NCBI GenBank assembly: GCA_013140715.1
Contig: JABFSG010000064.1
Span: forward strand, 1 to 41,070
DNA: 41,070 nt
Reading direction: 5' to 3'
Source of the DNA: Nitrospiraceae bacterium
GTDB lineage: Bacteria; Nitrospirota; Nitrospiria; Nitrospirales; Nitrospiraceae
Below are positions 15,044 to 23,903 of the stretch, piece by piece; position 1 is the first letter of the stretch, and each line of letters starts with the position of its first letter. The notes below the pieces were generated by a model, which was given only the letters and a program-made list of their open reading frames with translations, searched no databases and was not told the DNA's origin. A program made the translations under genes and the position numbers.

Positions 15044-16315
15044 TTACGAGACTTGATAGAGAGCCTGCACGATTTCTGAGGTGTTGAAGAGCATGGAATT
15101 GAGGCGAGTATAGGCTGCGTGACCAAAATAATGGTCGCGTACACTTGTCGATCCAGTGGAATCGTTGTAGTCGGCAAGAATTCCGAGCCCTTCACTGGGG
15201 ATTCGGACGGCGCGGCGGGCGCATTCGAGCCATCGCTCGAACCCATCAAACGGTTCCACGATTTCCCACAGACCTCTATTCGCTGTCTTGGCTGCATCGG
15301 TCGCAGGCACGGCATCGCTGCCTGCCACGGCCAACTCCTGCACGTAGTCGCCGCCCCAGGCAATCGGCATCTCCATCGTGATCTGAGGCAACTCCATCTT
15401 CGAGAGCCAAGTCTTTCCATCGGTCCGAAGATTCCGATGGTTGACGATGTGCAGCAATTTCCCCAATCCAGATGGGTCCCACCCGTAGCGTACCGGCGTT
15501 CCCAACGTAATGACGTCAAGAGTGGCTCCATTGAGGAGCGTATTGTTTGATATTAATGGAGCAATGCGTTGAATCGTGGAGAAGATGTCCGGTCGATCGA
15601 TCTGTAAGGCATAGGACGACAAGAGGTCGAGTACTCTTGTTCGACTGCTGCTGGCAGCTGCACATAGGAGGTTTGAGACCAGGGCGAGGACCAATCCGGC
15701 CTGTCCATGCGCTTGCACGAGTATCCGGTCTGCTTGGCCCAGCCTGTGGGTTTCGCACCAGTCACGAAGGCGTCCAAGGATCGTGACTGCCGCCATGGCA
15801 CGGCCCAGGTGATGGTGCTCGCAGGACCAGAACTCGCGAATGCAATGGATCGGACGATCCAGGCCTCGGCTGATCGATTGCCGCATCAGTTCTTCATAGG
15901 AGTTTGTAAAATTTCCGGCGTCTCCGATCTGCTCATCGAGCAGCCTTTTGGAGATATCATCATTCACGAGCGGTGGCTTCAATCCACCTGGCAGCGGTGC
16001 AATGCCGTTGCTGCTTTCGCGCATCAGAGCCAATAGGGCGTCGAGGCCTGCTACGCCGCGTGAATAGCCCCGCTTGAGCCCGCCCAGCTCATCCAATCGC
16101 TGTACCCCAAAGACGTCGGTCCCTGGGATGGAGCCATGCAGTAAGACGATCAGGCGCACCCCGGCCTGTGAGAGTTGCTTCCCGAGTGCGGCCATCGCGT
16201 CCTGCCCGGAGGGCGATTCCGGCAGGATTGTCGGAGTAACCTGTCGAACGGTGATCCGCTCGCCAGGATTCTTTCGGGACATTTCGTCGTGCTGAAAATT
16301 GTTTTCGGTCGGCAT
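15044..16315 (-). CDS. Alpha/beta-hydrolase (lipase)-like protein lacking the catalytic serine
   Basis: 423 aa. VRLIVLLHGSIPGTDVF resembles the oxyanion strand and HG motif of lipases, and VITLGTPVRYGW resembles the LGTP segment after the nucleophile elbow. At the elbow itself, where GHSxGG is expected, it reads QAHGQAGLVLAL, so the serine position is Gly. A late His (YFGHAAYT) could be the triad remnant. There is no signal peptide. It is probably a non-catalytic relative or an enzyme with a different mechanism. It follows the secreted 188-aa protein by 61 bp and is probably third in an operon. Confidence 0.6.
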   Translation of the reverse strand: MPTENNFQHDEMSRKNPGERITVRQVTPTILPESPSGQDAMAALGKQLSQAGVRLIVLLHGSIPGTDVFGVQRLDELGGLKRGYSRGVAGLDALLALMRESSNGIAPLPGGLKPPLVNDDISKRLLDEQIGDAGNFTNSYEELMRQSISRGLDRPIHCIREFWSCEHHHLGRAMAAVTILGRLRDWCETHRLGQADRILVQAHGQAGLVLALVSNLLCAAASSSRTRVLDLLSSYALQIDRPDIFSTIQRIAPLISNNTLLNGATLDVITLGTPVRYGWDPSGLGKLLHIVNHRNLRTDGKTWLSKMELPQITMEMPIAWGGDYVQELAVAGSDAVPATDAAKTANRGLWEIVEPFDGFERWLECARRAVRIPSEGLGILADYNDSTGSTSVRDHYFGHAAYTRLNSMLFNTSEIVQALYQVS

Positions 16316-16376
16316 GGAGAGTTACATACTTGATGTTGGCGACAGACTGCAACGGAGGATGACGTAAGGGGTGTAT

Positions 16377-16943
16377 TTATCGAATGACGGTCGGGGTTGG
16401 TTCAAGGTGGGCAGGCGCCGGCTTAGGCTGGATTTGGTTCTTTAACATGACTGCAGTGGCAGAACAGATTTTGTTGGTTTCGTCGATTTGGCGATCGACA
16501 ATCTTCACTCCCTGTAAATATTCTTGCACGACTTCCTCCCGCGTGACCTCGATATCCTGTTCGCTATCGCGTCCGGTCCGTTCGCGGATGCGATCGATCA
16601 TGTGTTCTTTCACGAGAATCCTGATCTGCTTGGCCAAATCAGTTCGAGCAGAAATTTCCGACACGCGCTGGCAGATGATCGACCCCTTGGCCATGTCACC
16701 CTGACCTTTGCCCACCAAGTACTGCTCTGACGAATAACTGTTCCGATCCTCGAGAGTGAGACGCGGTGTTCTACCCGCCTTGAGCGTGTCTCTACCCTCT
16801 CCCTGTTGCTTAAGTTGCTCGAAAGATTGTTCGGCGTGACTGCGAACGTTGCCGGCGTCTGCCGCGTTGACCTCAAACGGCAGCAATGCTGCAGAACTTG
16901 CAATTGCCAATGTGATGAACTGTTGTACCGTTTTCTTGTTCAC
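16377..16943 (-). CDS. Secreted LPP20-like protein
   Basis: 188 aa with a signal peptide (FITLAIASSAALLPFEVNAA). The mature part contains YLVGKGQGDMAKG followed by RTDLAKQIRILVKEHMID and a long helix: the pattern of LPP20-type envelope proteins (a small strand, then an Ala/Lys-rich helix). The ending is Pro-rich (PKPAPAHLEPTPT). Start is GTG at 16943 with GGGGGAG upstream; it lies 3 bp after the stop of the 16947-18104 gene, so the two form an operon. Role unknown. Confidence 0.7.
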   Translation of the reverse strand: MNKKTVQQFITLAIASSAALLPFEVNAADAGNVRSHAEQSFEQLKQQGEGRDTLKAGRTPRLTLEDRNSYSSEQYLVGKGQGDMAKGSIICQRVSEISARTDLAKQIRILVKEHMIDRIRERTGRDSEQDIEVTREEVVQEYLQGVKIVDRQIDETNKICSATAVMLKNQIQPKPAPAHLEPTPTVIR

Positions 16944-16946
16944 CGG

Positions 16947-18104
16947 TTATCTCCCCCGCCCTCCGCCATGACTATGACTGCCTCTAGGGCCGCTCCCCCC
17001 ATGATGCCCGCTTCCACCGAATCCTCGCGGAGCGATCTGAGAAGGTACGTGGGGCACATGTTGAAACGTCGGTGGATGGATTTGATTCCTCGTCTGAGGG
17101 AATTGTCCGATCATAGGTGCTGTGCCTATAGTTGGTTGTTGTGGTATCTGATGTCTGATATCAGGCTGATTGCCGATATGTGCTGGTGTTGTCGGTGTGT
17201 GATGGATGATTTCGTTCAACGTTCTCGGCAAGGTCTGAGACCCCGGTGCCGGGGTGAGCTGGTAGCGTGGCATGGTCGGTGGCCTTACCCCCGGCTGAGG
17301 GGGGATGGGTGGTTGAGGGGGCGACGGCGGCTGTCTTGTCGTAATTACTTGCTGTGCCATATGGACATGCTGATTTGTAGGCGAAAGGCCCTGGGCGACG
17401 TTCAGGAGAGCCTGAATCTGGGACAATCCTGCAAAGGAAGAGGGGTAGACAGTCGGCGAGATGAGCACCCAATCCGTCCAGGCTTGCGAGACCATGGCGT
17501 TCGACTGCACCCGGTTCAAGATATCTTGGCGTCGCAGCGCAGCCTGCTGGGTCTGTTCCGTGGTCGAGGCTTGTGCCAAAGCTTGATTTGCGGCGTCGAG
17601 GTCCTGCTGCAGTTGATCGTTTTCCTGTTGTAGCGCGACGAGCTGCTGGCGGGCGTCTTCGTTCTCCCGCAAAGCTGCGATCGCCAGTTTCACTTCTTCC
17701 GTCTCGATCTGAGCGACTAAATCCGTCGTGATAATGATGGTGTTTCCATCGAGCCTTGTATTGGTCGCTTGATCCAAGACAAGAACCAATCCAGCCGTAT
17801 AGGTTCGAATTTCATCTTTTGTCACATCCAGACCGTTCACGATGGTGACGCTTTCGAGATAGACCGCGACCTGTTCCAGGGCACTTCGTTTAGCTGCCTC
17901 AGTAGCCAGCCGGATGGCATCCTCTCGGCTGTCACGCTCTCCCATCCGGTGTTCGCCTTGAGCGGTCACGACTCGGACTTCTGCCAGGGTCACCGCTGGC
18001 CAAACGGACAGTATGACGAACAGCGCAAAGAGACCCAGTCTCGGTGGCGGGATCCGAGGGAACACCGATTGAGCAGCAGTTTTCAGGGTGGAGATCTGTG
18101 GCAT
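16947..18104 (-). CDS. Secreted LPP20/FlgT-like protein with Pro/His/Gly-rich tail
   Basis: 385 aa from ATG 18104 (GGTGAGG just upstream; a frame extending to 18239 has an Arg-rich, unlikely N-terminus). A hydrophobic segment (LGLFALFVILSVWPAVTLA) serves as signal or anchor. The domain VVTAQGEHRMGERDSREDAI ... KRSALEQVAVYLES matches the start of the 11837-13102 protein, and a Gln-rich coiled coil follows (~150-200). The last ~150 residues are Pro/Gln/His-rich, closing with GGSGHHGGSG and a His/Gly/Arg tail that could bind metal or act as a flexible wall-spanning region. First gene of a three-gene operon. Confidence 0.7.
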   Translation of the reverse strand: MPQISTLKTAAQSVFPRIPPPRLGLFALFVILSVWPAVTLAEVRVVTAQGEHRMGERDSREDAIRLATEAAKRSALEQVAVYLESVTIVNGLDVTKDEIRTYTAGLVLVLDQATNTRLDGNTIIITTDLVAQIETEEVKLAIAALRENEDARQQLVALQQENDQLQQDLDAANQALAQASTTEQTQQAALRRQDILNRVQSNAMVSQAWTDWVLISPTVYPSSFAGLSQIQALLNVAQGLSPTNQHVHMAQQVITTRQPPSPPQPPIPPQPGVRPPTMPRYQLTPAPGSQTLPRTLNEIIHHTPTTPAHIGNQPDIRHQIPQQPTIGTAPMIGQFPQTRNQIHPPTFQHVPHVPSQIAPRGFGGSGHHGGSGPRGSHSHGGGRGR

Positions 18105-18327
18105 CGCCCTCACCTTCCCGCCAGGATTGACGCGCCAGGAACCGATTCGTCGACTTCTACGAGAATCACGATAAGCATAACACCGACCTCGACTATTGCG
18201 CCAGGAGTCGCTCCATCTGCATGAATCCTGGTAGCACATGAGGGCAGGGCCTTGCCTCGCTTGCCTTGGCGGAAAACGCCATGATAGCGTAGAAACTTCC
18301 TCGGGAGAGAATAGAAAGGACTAATCT

Positions 18328-19350
18328 GTGCACAGCTCAGTCCGCTTTGATCGCGGATGGTCGATCCGAATATTGGCCGTCGCCCTCTTCATTTTCAATC
18401 TGGTCCTTCCGAGAGACGAGGCGGTTGCCGCTGTATCGGAACCGGCTTCTGCCTCAATGGCCTCGACCGAACACGTGATTCTCTTTGTCCTCGAGGGTTT
18501 CGGCCAGAATTCGCTGAAAGGCGGCACGATGCCGACTCTCAGCCGGTTGATCAAGGAAGGATCTGTCACCTGGTCTGCCACGGCGGTGAAGCCAGCATTA
18601 CGGCTTCCGACGATGGCCTCGTTGATTACTGGGATGCCGGTCGAAAAACACGGTATTACCTGGAACACCTTCGAGTTCAGCCGTGGTTACCCACGTGCTC
18701 CGAGCCTATTCGATTATCTTGATCTCAGCGGAGGGCGCGACAGCGCAATTTTTCTCATGGACGAGTCGCTCTATCAGCTGGCAAGACCCGAGCCTTATAC
18801 CGATTACCAGATGTGCGGGCCTCTGAAACCTGAGTGTAGCCCGGACCGAATCGTGTCCTATATCCGTCAATATTTCAAGAAAGCCACCAGCGGCCATGGC
18901 TACGGACACGCTATTCTTGCACTGCCGCATTTCCTGGTCGTCCACCTTCCTGAGGCTGGTCGAGTCGGTGCGGCCAAAGGCTGGACTTCGAGGGAGTACC
19001 GTGATGCCCTTCGCTCGGTGGATAAGGCAATCCACTCCGTGCTGGATACCTATTACGAGCATGGGCTAACAAAGCGGACAACCCTGTTTGTGACGTCGCT
19101 CAGTGCCGAAGGCAGGGATGCAAATCAGGAGCCGGCTGACGCGACTGTTCCTATGGTGCCATGGATTGCTTCGGGGGCGGGGATTAAACCTGGTCACGCG
19201 ATTCACCAGCCGGTCTCTATTTTAGATACCGGTGCGACGGTGATGCGGACCTTGGGACTGCAGACCCATACTGAATGGGAGAGTCATGCCGTGGAAGAAA
19301 TTTTTCAGACAACCTTTGTGGCGGCCCCACAGGGATCCGGTCTGCAATAG
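18328..19350 (+). CDS. Alkaline-phosphatase-superfamily (type I phosphodiesterase-like) protein, probably inactive
   Basis: 340 aa with an N-terminal signal or anchor (ILAVALFIFNLVLPRDEA). The fold is recognisable: VILFVLEGFGQNSLKGGTMP, LSRLIKEGS, and RLPTMASLITGMPVEKHGIT, whose Thr is at the nucleophile position. Family metal ligands are missing: the first Asp (DG) is Glu-Gly, the later D..GH motif reads LPEAGRVGAAKG, and the SDHG motif reads TSLSAEGRD. It is probably a pseudoenzyme in the periplasm or membrane. Start is GTG with AGGA upstream. It is followed by a small secreted protein and a HEAT protein on the same strand. Confidence 0.7.
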   Translation: MHSSVRFDRGWSIRILAVALFIFNLVLPRDEAVAAVSEPASASMASTEHVILFVLEGFGQNSLKGGTMPTLSRLIKEGSVTWSATAVKPALRLPTMASLITGMPVEKHGITWNTFEFSRGYPRAPSLFDYLDLSGGRDSAIFLMDESLYQLARPEPYTDYQMCGPLKPECSPDRIVSYIRQYFKKATSGHGYGHAILALPHFLVVHLPEAGRVGAAKGWTSREYRDALRSVDKAIHSVLDTYYEHGLTKRTTLFVTSLSAEGRDANQEPADATVPMVPWIASGAGIKPGHAIHQPVSILDTGATVMRTLGLQTHTEWESHAVEEIFQTTFVAAPQGSGLQ

Positions 19351-19355
19351 ATCGC

Positions 19356-19793
19356 ATGATGCGGAAGGGTAAGTGTTACATAATTCGTTGTCTGGTCGGA
19401 GCTTTGATTGGCTCTGCAGCGGCTGTCTCGCCGGTTGCAGCCGGTCAGCCAGCCTCCTATAGTCAGGAACATGCGATCATGATCGACGCCACAACCATCA
19501 ACCCTCAATCCTGGTGGCACGTGCCAGGCGTTACCCCGTCCATCTATGCGTCGGACCCCGAGTCCATGGATGCCTACAAGACGACCGAGTCTCGTGCCCT
19601 CAAACTGAAGCCGGGGAAATATAAATTTGGAAGCTTCACGTTTGATTTTCCGTTTACGGTGAACCTAGAGGGGAAGTTGGAGTTTGCCCAGTCGCTCGAC
19701 CAATGTGTCGGGGGACGTGGGACCCAAACCCTCATCATCCGCTGCAGCCGGACCTATCCATACGGCGGCCAGCGCGATTACCAGTATCAGTAG
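19356..19793 (+). CDS. Small secreted protein of unknown function
   Basis: 145 aa with a signal peptide (IIRCLVGALIGSAAAVSPVAA) and then a beta-rich mature domain, for example LKLKPGKYKFGSFTFDFPFT. Two cysteines (DQCVGGRG and IIRCSRTY) near the end could form a disulfide. The family is not recognised. It starts 5 bp after the preceding gene's stop and ends 13 bp before the HEAT gene, so it is part of the same operon. The exact start (ATG 19356 or 19359) is uncertain, as no RBS is evident. Confidence 0.65.
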   Translation: MMRKGKCYIIRCLVGALIGSAAAVSPVAAGQPASYSQEHAIMIDATTINPQSWWHVPGVTPSIYASDPESMDAYKTTESRALKLKPGKYKFGSFTFDFPFTVNLEGKLEFAQSLDQCVGGRGTQTLIIRCSRTYPYGGQRDYQYQ

Positions 19794-19806
19794 AGGAGCG
19801 GTATCA

Positions 19807-21162
19807 ATGGCCCAGTCGCTTGAAGGTCTGTTAGAAACGCTTGAGGATATCGACGACGCAACCCGAGAGGAGGCCTCCAAGGCTCTTGCGCAACTTGCCG
19901 ATCCGACGACATTAGACGCGCTTATCGGTGCCTGCGGGGATGACTATTGGACTGTACGGGCCCATGCCGGCTGGGGTGTAGCCAGAATCGGCGGGGCAAA
20001 AGCGATGGAAGCCCTCATCGTTCTGTTTAACGACTCAATCATGGAAGTGCGGAACGATGCTGTCATGGCTATGGCTTCAATGGGAGTTGCAGTCGTTGAT
20101 CGCTTGATTGCCGCATTAAAGGATGAACGGTGGCGTGTTCGTGAACATGCCGCGAAGACTTGTGGGGAAATAAAGGACCGGAAAGCCGTTGAGGCGCTCG
20201 TACTCGTCTGTCGAGATCGCGATGGTGCCGTCAAGAGTGCGGTCGTAGAGGCCTTGGGCAAGATCCGCGATCCGAAGGCAATCCCAGTCCTGATTAAACT
20301 CTTCCGGGATCCGTCAAAAACCGTGAGAGAAACCGCCGGGACCGCACTCATCTCTATCGGTCAGCCGTCAGTCGATCCGTTGATCGACTGTCTCAAGGAC
20401 AAGGATTTTGTCGTCCGGTGCCACGCGGCCCGCGCATTGGGCGGAATGACAACTGACTATCAAATCGGCCGAACGTGGGTGCGGGATTCTAAAGTTGTCG
20501 ATGTGCTGATCGCTGCGTTGAAAGATCCGGATCGGGCCGTCCGCGAAGATGCCACGATCGCCCTGGGCCAGATCGGCGATCCCCGGGCCATCGATGCCTT
20601 GATTGAGGCGATGAAAGATGGGGCGGTCAAACGGCATGCCATTGCGTCCCTCGGGATGATCGGCGATCCCCGCGCCTTACCTCCTGTTCTGGATGCCTTG
20701 AAGGGGAAGGGAATTCGACAGGACGGGACACCGACTCCCGGCTGTATCGTCAGCGAGGATGCTTTTATCAAGGAAGCGGCGGCGACGGCGCTCGGTCAGT
20801 TCCGTGATCCGCGCGTCATTCCCGACTTGATCATGCTGTTGAAGGATGGTGTATTGCGCGAGAAGGCCAGTGCCGCGTTGGCAGCGATCGGCGATACGGC
20901 GATCGAGCCGCTGATTGCCTTTCTCTATGACCCGAAAGCCTCCGAAGTCGTCGCAGAAGGGGAGAGGGTACTCTCCTATGCGTCAGTCCGATTGACGGCA
21001 AAAGACGCCCTGCGGCAATTGGCGCTTGAAACACTTGAGAAATTGGGGTGGACACCGTCGCCGGAAGACGTCGTCGTCAATTCGAGTGCGGTCGACAATG
21101 CCAGGGTAGACATGCCTCTTGGCGACTCAGGCCGATTCGGCCCTTCGGGAGATTTTGCCTAA
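19807..21162 (+). CDS. HEAT-repeat (PBS-lyase-type) protein 1
   Basis: 451 aa made almost entirely of ~31-residue HEAT-like repeats, such as DERWRVREHAAKTCGEIKD, DPDRAVREDATIALGQIGD and FRDPSKTVRETAGTALISIG. Repeats with a Trp in the second-helix start (YWTVR, RWRVR) alternate with others. The C-terminal cap ends LETLEKLGWTP and is followed by a disordered tail. Such solenoids bind proteins; no enzyme motif is seen. ATG 19807 has GAGGAG upstream; the longer frame overlaps the previous gene. Confidence 0.88.
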   Translation: MAQSLEGLLETLEDIDDATREEASKALAQLADPTTLDALIGACGDDYWTVRAHAGWGVARIGGAKAMEALIVLFNDSIMEVRNDAVMAMASMGVAVVDRLIAALKDERWRVREHAAKTCGEIKDRKAVEALVLVCRDRDGAVKSAVVEALGKIRDPKAIPVLIKLFRDPSKTVRETAGTALISIGQPSVDPLIDCLKDKDFVVRCHAARALGGMTTDYQIGRTWVRDSKVVDVLIAALKDPDRAVREDATIALGQIGDPRAIDALIEAMKDGAVKRHAIASLGMIGDPRALPPVLDALKGKGIRQDGTPTPGCIVSEDAFIKEAAATALGQFRDPRVIPDLIMLLKDGVLREKASAALAAIGDTAIEPLIAFLYDPKASEVVAEGERVLSYASVRLTAKDALRQLALETLEKLGWTPSPEDVVVNSSAVDNARVDMPLGDSGRFGPSGDFA

Positions 21163-21189
21163 CGGGGCTAGCAGGGTGGAAGGGTTGAT

Positions 21190-21256
21190 CTGGTTTGTTT
21201 TGTTCGTCTGGTTAGTCTCCTGTAACCAAACAAACCAAATAAACAAGAGAAACCAG
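21190..21256 (+). repeat. Imperfect hairpin between two HEAT genes
   Basis: A GT-rich left arm (21190-21214, CTGGTTTGTTTTGTTCGTCT and on) pairs with an AC-rich right arm (21223-21256, TAACCAAACAAACCAAATAA and on) around a GTCTCCTG loop. Most of about 20 positions pair. It has no U-tract, so it is not a standard terminator; it may be an mRNA stability or spacing element in the HEAT operon. Confidence 0.55.
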
Positions 21257-21299
21257 TCCGTTCTTGCGCGTCACGCTCAAGTTGGGATTGAGGCCTTGC

Positions 21300-22382
21300 A
21301 TGGCTGATGCGGTAGCCGAACAGATCGCGGCTCTCAGGGACGAAGATTGGGCGATTCGCGAAGAGGCTGCCATGATGCTTGGCACACTTCGGGATCCGAG
21401 GGCTGTGGCGCCGTTGGTCTCCATGCTTCACGACGGCGATCGCGCGGTTCGTGATGCGGCTATCGGCGCGCTCTTGGCCATTGGAGAGTCGGCTGTGATG
21501 CCGCTGGGTGCCTGTCTCTCCGATCCGGTGCTGACGGTTCAGGAGTTGGCTTCTTCCGTGTTGGCTACCATTGCCGATGTACGGGTGCTCACCCAGCTGA
21601 TTGCGGCCCTTGCGAGTTCAGACTGGATTGTGCGGATGCATGCGGCCAAGGCACTGGGGCGGATTCAAGACCCTCAGGCCGTCGGTCCGCTCGTGCCGTT
21701 GTTACAGGATAAGGTGAAAGCCGTGCGTGAGGAGGCGTCGACTGCCCTTGCGGCTATCGGAGAAGCGGCGCTCTCGTCTTTGCTCGATGCATTGACTCAT
21801 GTCGAATGGCTGGTGCGGTTGCATGCGGTAGAGGCCTTGGGGAAAACCAAGTCTCCTGAAGCGGTGGTTCCTCTGCTGTCGGTGCTCTTCAACGATAGGG
21901 ACAGGGCGGTTCGCGAGGATGCAGTCCGGGCGCTTGGCCAGATCGGCGATCTGCGCGCGGTAGAATTCCTCGTAACGGTAATGAGAGAGCCGGGGCTGCG
22001 GCCGCTGGCGGTTGATGCGTTGGGTGAAATCGGCGATCGTCGCACGGTGCCGGTGTTGATCGATGTTCTTGAGGGAGTAGGCCGACCGGAGGTCTCGATG
22101 CCGATCGATGGCTGCGGCGATCAGTGGGGTGAGGAACGCATCACATTGGGCGCGGCTGCCAGGGCGTTAGGTGCGATTCGGGATGAGGCTGCCATTCCGG
22201 CGCTTATCAAGGCGCTCGGTTATACGGTTACAAGGGCGGATGCAGCCGATGCGCTGGCTCGATTCGGAGGCGTGGTGATTGCTCCGCTGCTCGCTTTGTT
22301 GGCACATGAGCCGGATGACAATCTCCGGTACCATGTTAAAGAGACGTTGGCGAGAGTGGGCTGGCGGGCAGGCCGCATCTAA
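21300..22382 (+). CDS. HEAT-repeat (PBS-lyase-type) protein 2
   Basis: 360 aa solenoid. Repeats include DEDWAIREEAAMMLGTLRD, SSDWIVRMHAAKALGRIQD and HVEWLVRLHAVEALGKTKS; the Trp-x-Val/Ile-Arg pattern recurs in alternate repeats. It ends VKETLARVGWRAGRI, similar to the cap of proteins 1 and 4. No enzymatic motif is seen; a protein-binding role is inferred. ATG 21300 has GAGG 8 nt upstream and is preferred over the 21264 in-frame start. Confidence 0.87.
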   Translation: MADAVAEQIAALRDEDWAIREEAAMMLGTLRDPRAVAPLVSMLHDGDRAVRDAAIGALLAIGESAVMPLGACLSDPVLTVQELASSVLATIADVRVLTQLIAALASSDWIVRMHAAKALGRIQDPQAVGPLVPLLQDKVKAVREEASTALAAIGEAALSSLLDALTHVEWLVRLHAVEALGKTKSPEAVVPLLSVLFNDRDRAVREDAVRALGQIGDLRAVEFLVTVMREPGLRPLAVDALGEIGDRRTVPVLIDVLEGVGRPEVSMPIDGCGDQWGEERITLGAAARALGAIRDEAAIPALIKALGYTVTRADAADALARFGGVVIAPLLALLAHEPDDNLRYHVKETLARVGWRAGRI

Positions 22383-22728
22383 CAGGATGCTGAAAAAGGC
22401 CGCCAGCAGGGGGGAAGGAGTGGCCAGGTGTTCCTCTTGCTCGCAGAACGCGCACGATATAAGAATGTGCTCGTTTGATGCGCGCAGTAAAGGGCAGCCT
22501 TGGCCACTCCTTCAACGAGGGGTACTGTGAATTTGGAAGGCCCTCGTCCGGGCGAATGGCACGTTTCGAGGAATCGATTGCGTAGCCAGTGGAGGGTAGG
22601 GTGGGTGAAAAATATCTGCCAATGGATGAGTGGGTGAGAATGTCGCGCGCAGTTGGGATCATCCCAGCCACCCCTTAATAGGCAATAGCTCGCTGCGGTC
22701 TTGCTGAACGGCCTTTTTGAGCATCCTG
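22383..22728. repeat. 346-bp dispersed repeat element with CAGGATGCT termini (copy A)
   Basis: Bounded by inverted repeats CAGGATGCTGAAAAAGGCCG (22383-22402) and CGGCCTTTTTGAGCATCCTG (22709-22728), 19 of 20 matching. An inner perfect 10-bp inverted repeat, GGAGTGGCCA (22417-22426) with TGGCCACTCC (22501-22510), encloses TGCTCGCAGAACGCGCACGA. No transposase reading frame is inside. A related copy lies at 24663-24960 and the inner module also at 2684-2774. It looks like a non-autonomous, MITE-like element. The following 22729-22802 holds no recognisable feature. Confidence 0.8.
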
Positions 22729-22802
22729 CTCGTGGGCCGGTGCGCAATGTTGAATGGTAAATGTTGAATTTGTAACTCAGAACATAGAACTCATTGCCTG
22801 CT

Positions 22803-23903
22803 ATGCCGAAGGAAACGATCGAAACGCTGGTCTCTGAGCTCGTTCACGAAGAGGATTGGCGACGGATGCGGGCGACGGCTGCCTGCCTGTCGGGCGGGCC
22901 TCGTGCAGTGCAGGCCCTCGTTCACGCACTGCAGACCGGTTTGCCGGCGTTGAAATCCGAGGCAGCAGCCATGCTGGCCCGTGTGAACGATCCTCAGGCT
23001 GGGGTGCCCTTAGTCGGCTTACTTTGTGATGAAGATGAAGCGGTCCGCAAGGCCGGTGCGTCGGCCTTGGAACATATGGCAGGCGTGCTCGACGAGACGA
23101 CCGCTGCCTCATTGACGTCGCTGCTCTATTCCTCGAAAGACGAGGAGATTCGTGTGGTAGCCTCGCAGTTGCTGGGGATCATTCCAAATGCGATCACGCC
23201 ACTCTGCGAGATGTTGACCCATCAAGATCCGGAAGCGCAGATCATGGCAGCGGAGATGCTGGAACGTTTGCTCGATCCCCGTTCGTCGGATGCGCTCATC
23301 AGCGCCATGGGGCGACCGGCTGTTCGCGACATTGCCGTACGGACGCTCAAGAAATTGAGCGCCATTCGTGAGCGCATCGACCAGGTATTGGACGAGCTTC
23401 GCGCAATCGAAGAGTTGAGCGAACGGGAAGAGGCTCGCATGAGCACCGTGATCAACCTTCTGGCCATCGGACGCCCAAGTGTGGAGATTTTGATCGAGTA
23501 TCTGGAAGATGACGATTGGGTGGTCCGGGAAGCTGCCGCCGACTTGCTGGGGAAGATTGGCGATGTGCGCGCAGTCGAACCCTTGATGCGCCGGTTGCAG
23601 GTCGACAAAGATACCGGGGTAAAAGAACTGGCCATGAAATCATTGGGGCTGATCGGCGATGCCAGGCCGGCCCAACTCTATATCGAAGCCATTCCCATTC
23701 GACCCTTGCGGGTCTATGCCATGGAGGCCTTGGCCAAGGTGAAAGATGTGGAAGTGTTGCGACCTTACAAGGAGCTGTTCGATCGATTGAGGACGGACCG
23801 AGATGGCTTGGTTGCCTACAACTCAGGGTTGATTGCCGACAAACTTGAAGCGCTCGACGGGGCGCCAGTTGGGAGTCAGGGGGGGCAGGAGGACGATGAG
23901 TGA
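22803..23903 (+). CDS. HEAT-repeat protein 3
   Basis: 366 aa. HEAT-like repeats appear in the N-terminal half (LLCDEDEAVRKAGASALEHM) and again at the end (DDDWVVREAAADLLGKIGD), separated by a more divergent stretch around residues 120-220. It lacks the Gly-Trp cap of its neighbours and ends in an acidic tail (GGQEDDE). Start is uncertain: ATG 22803 and TTG 22794 are both possible and no clear RBS is seen. The stop overlaps the next gene by 8 bp, indicating coupling. Confidence 0.78.
   Translation: MPKETIETLVSELVHEEDWRRMRATAACLSGGPRAVQALVHALQTGLPALKSEAAAMLARVNDPQAGVPLVGLLCDEDEAVRKAGASALEHMAGVLDETTAASLTSLLYSSKDEEIRVVASQLLGIIPNAITPLCEMLTHQDPEAQIMAAEMLERLLDPRSSDALISAMGRPAVRDIAVRTLKKLSAIRERIDQVLDELRAIEELSEREEARMSTVINLLAIGRPSVEILIEYLEDDDWVVREAAADLLGKIGDVRAVEPLMRRLQVDKDTGVKELAMKSLGLIGDARPAQLYIEAIPIRPLRVYAMEALAKVKDVEVLRPYKELFDRLRTDRDGLVAYNSGLIADKLEALDGAPVGSQGGQEDDE

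Noticed and set aside
22383-22802. Possible gene in the 420-bp gap between HEAT genes 2 and 3
   Set aside because: Open frames there are arms of the inverted repeats read in different frames, with no RBS or protein-like composition.
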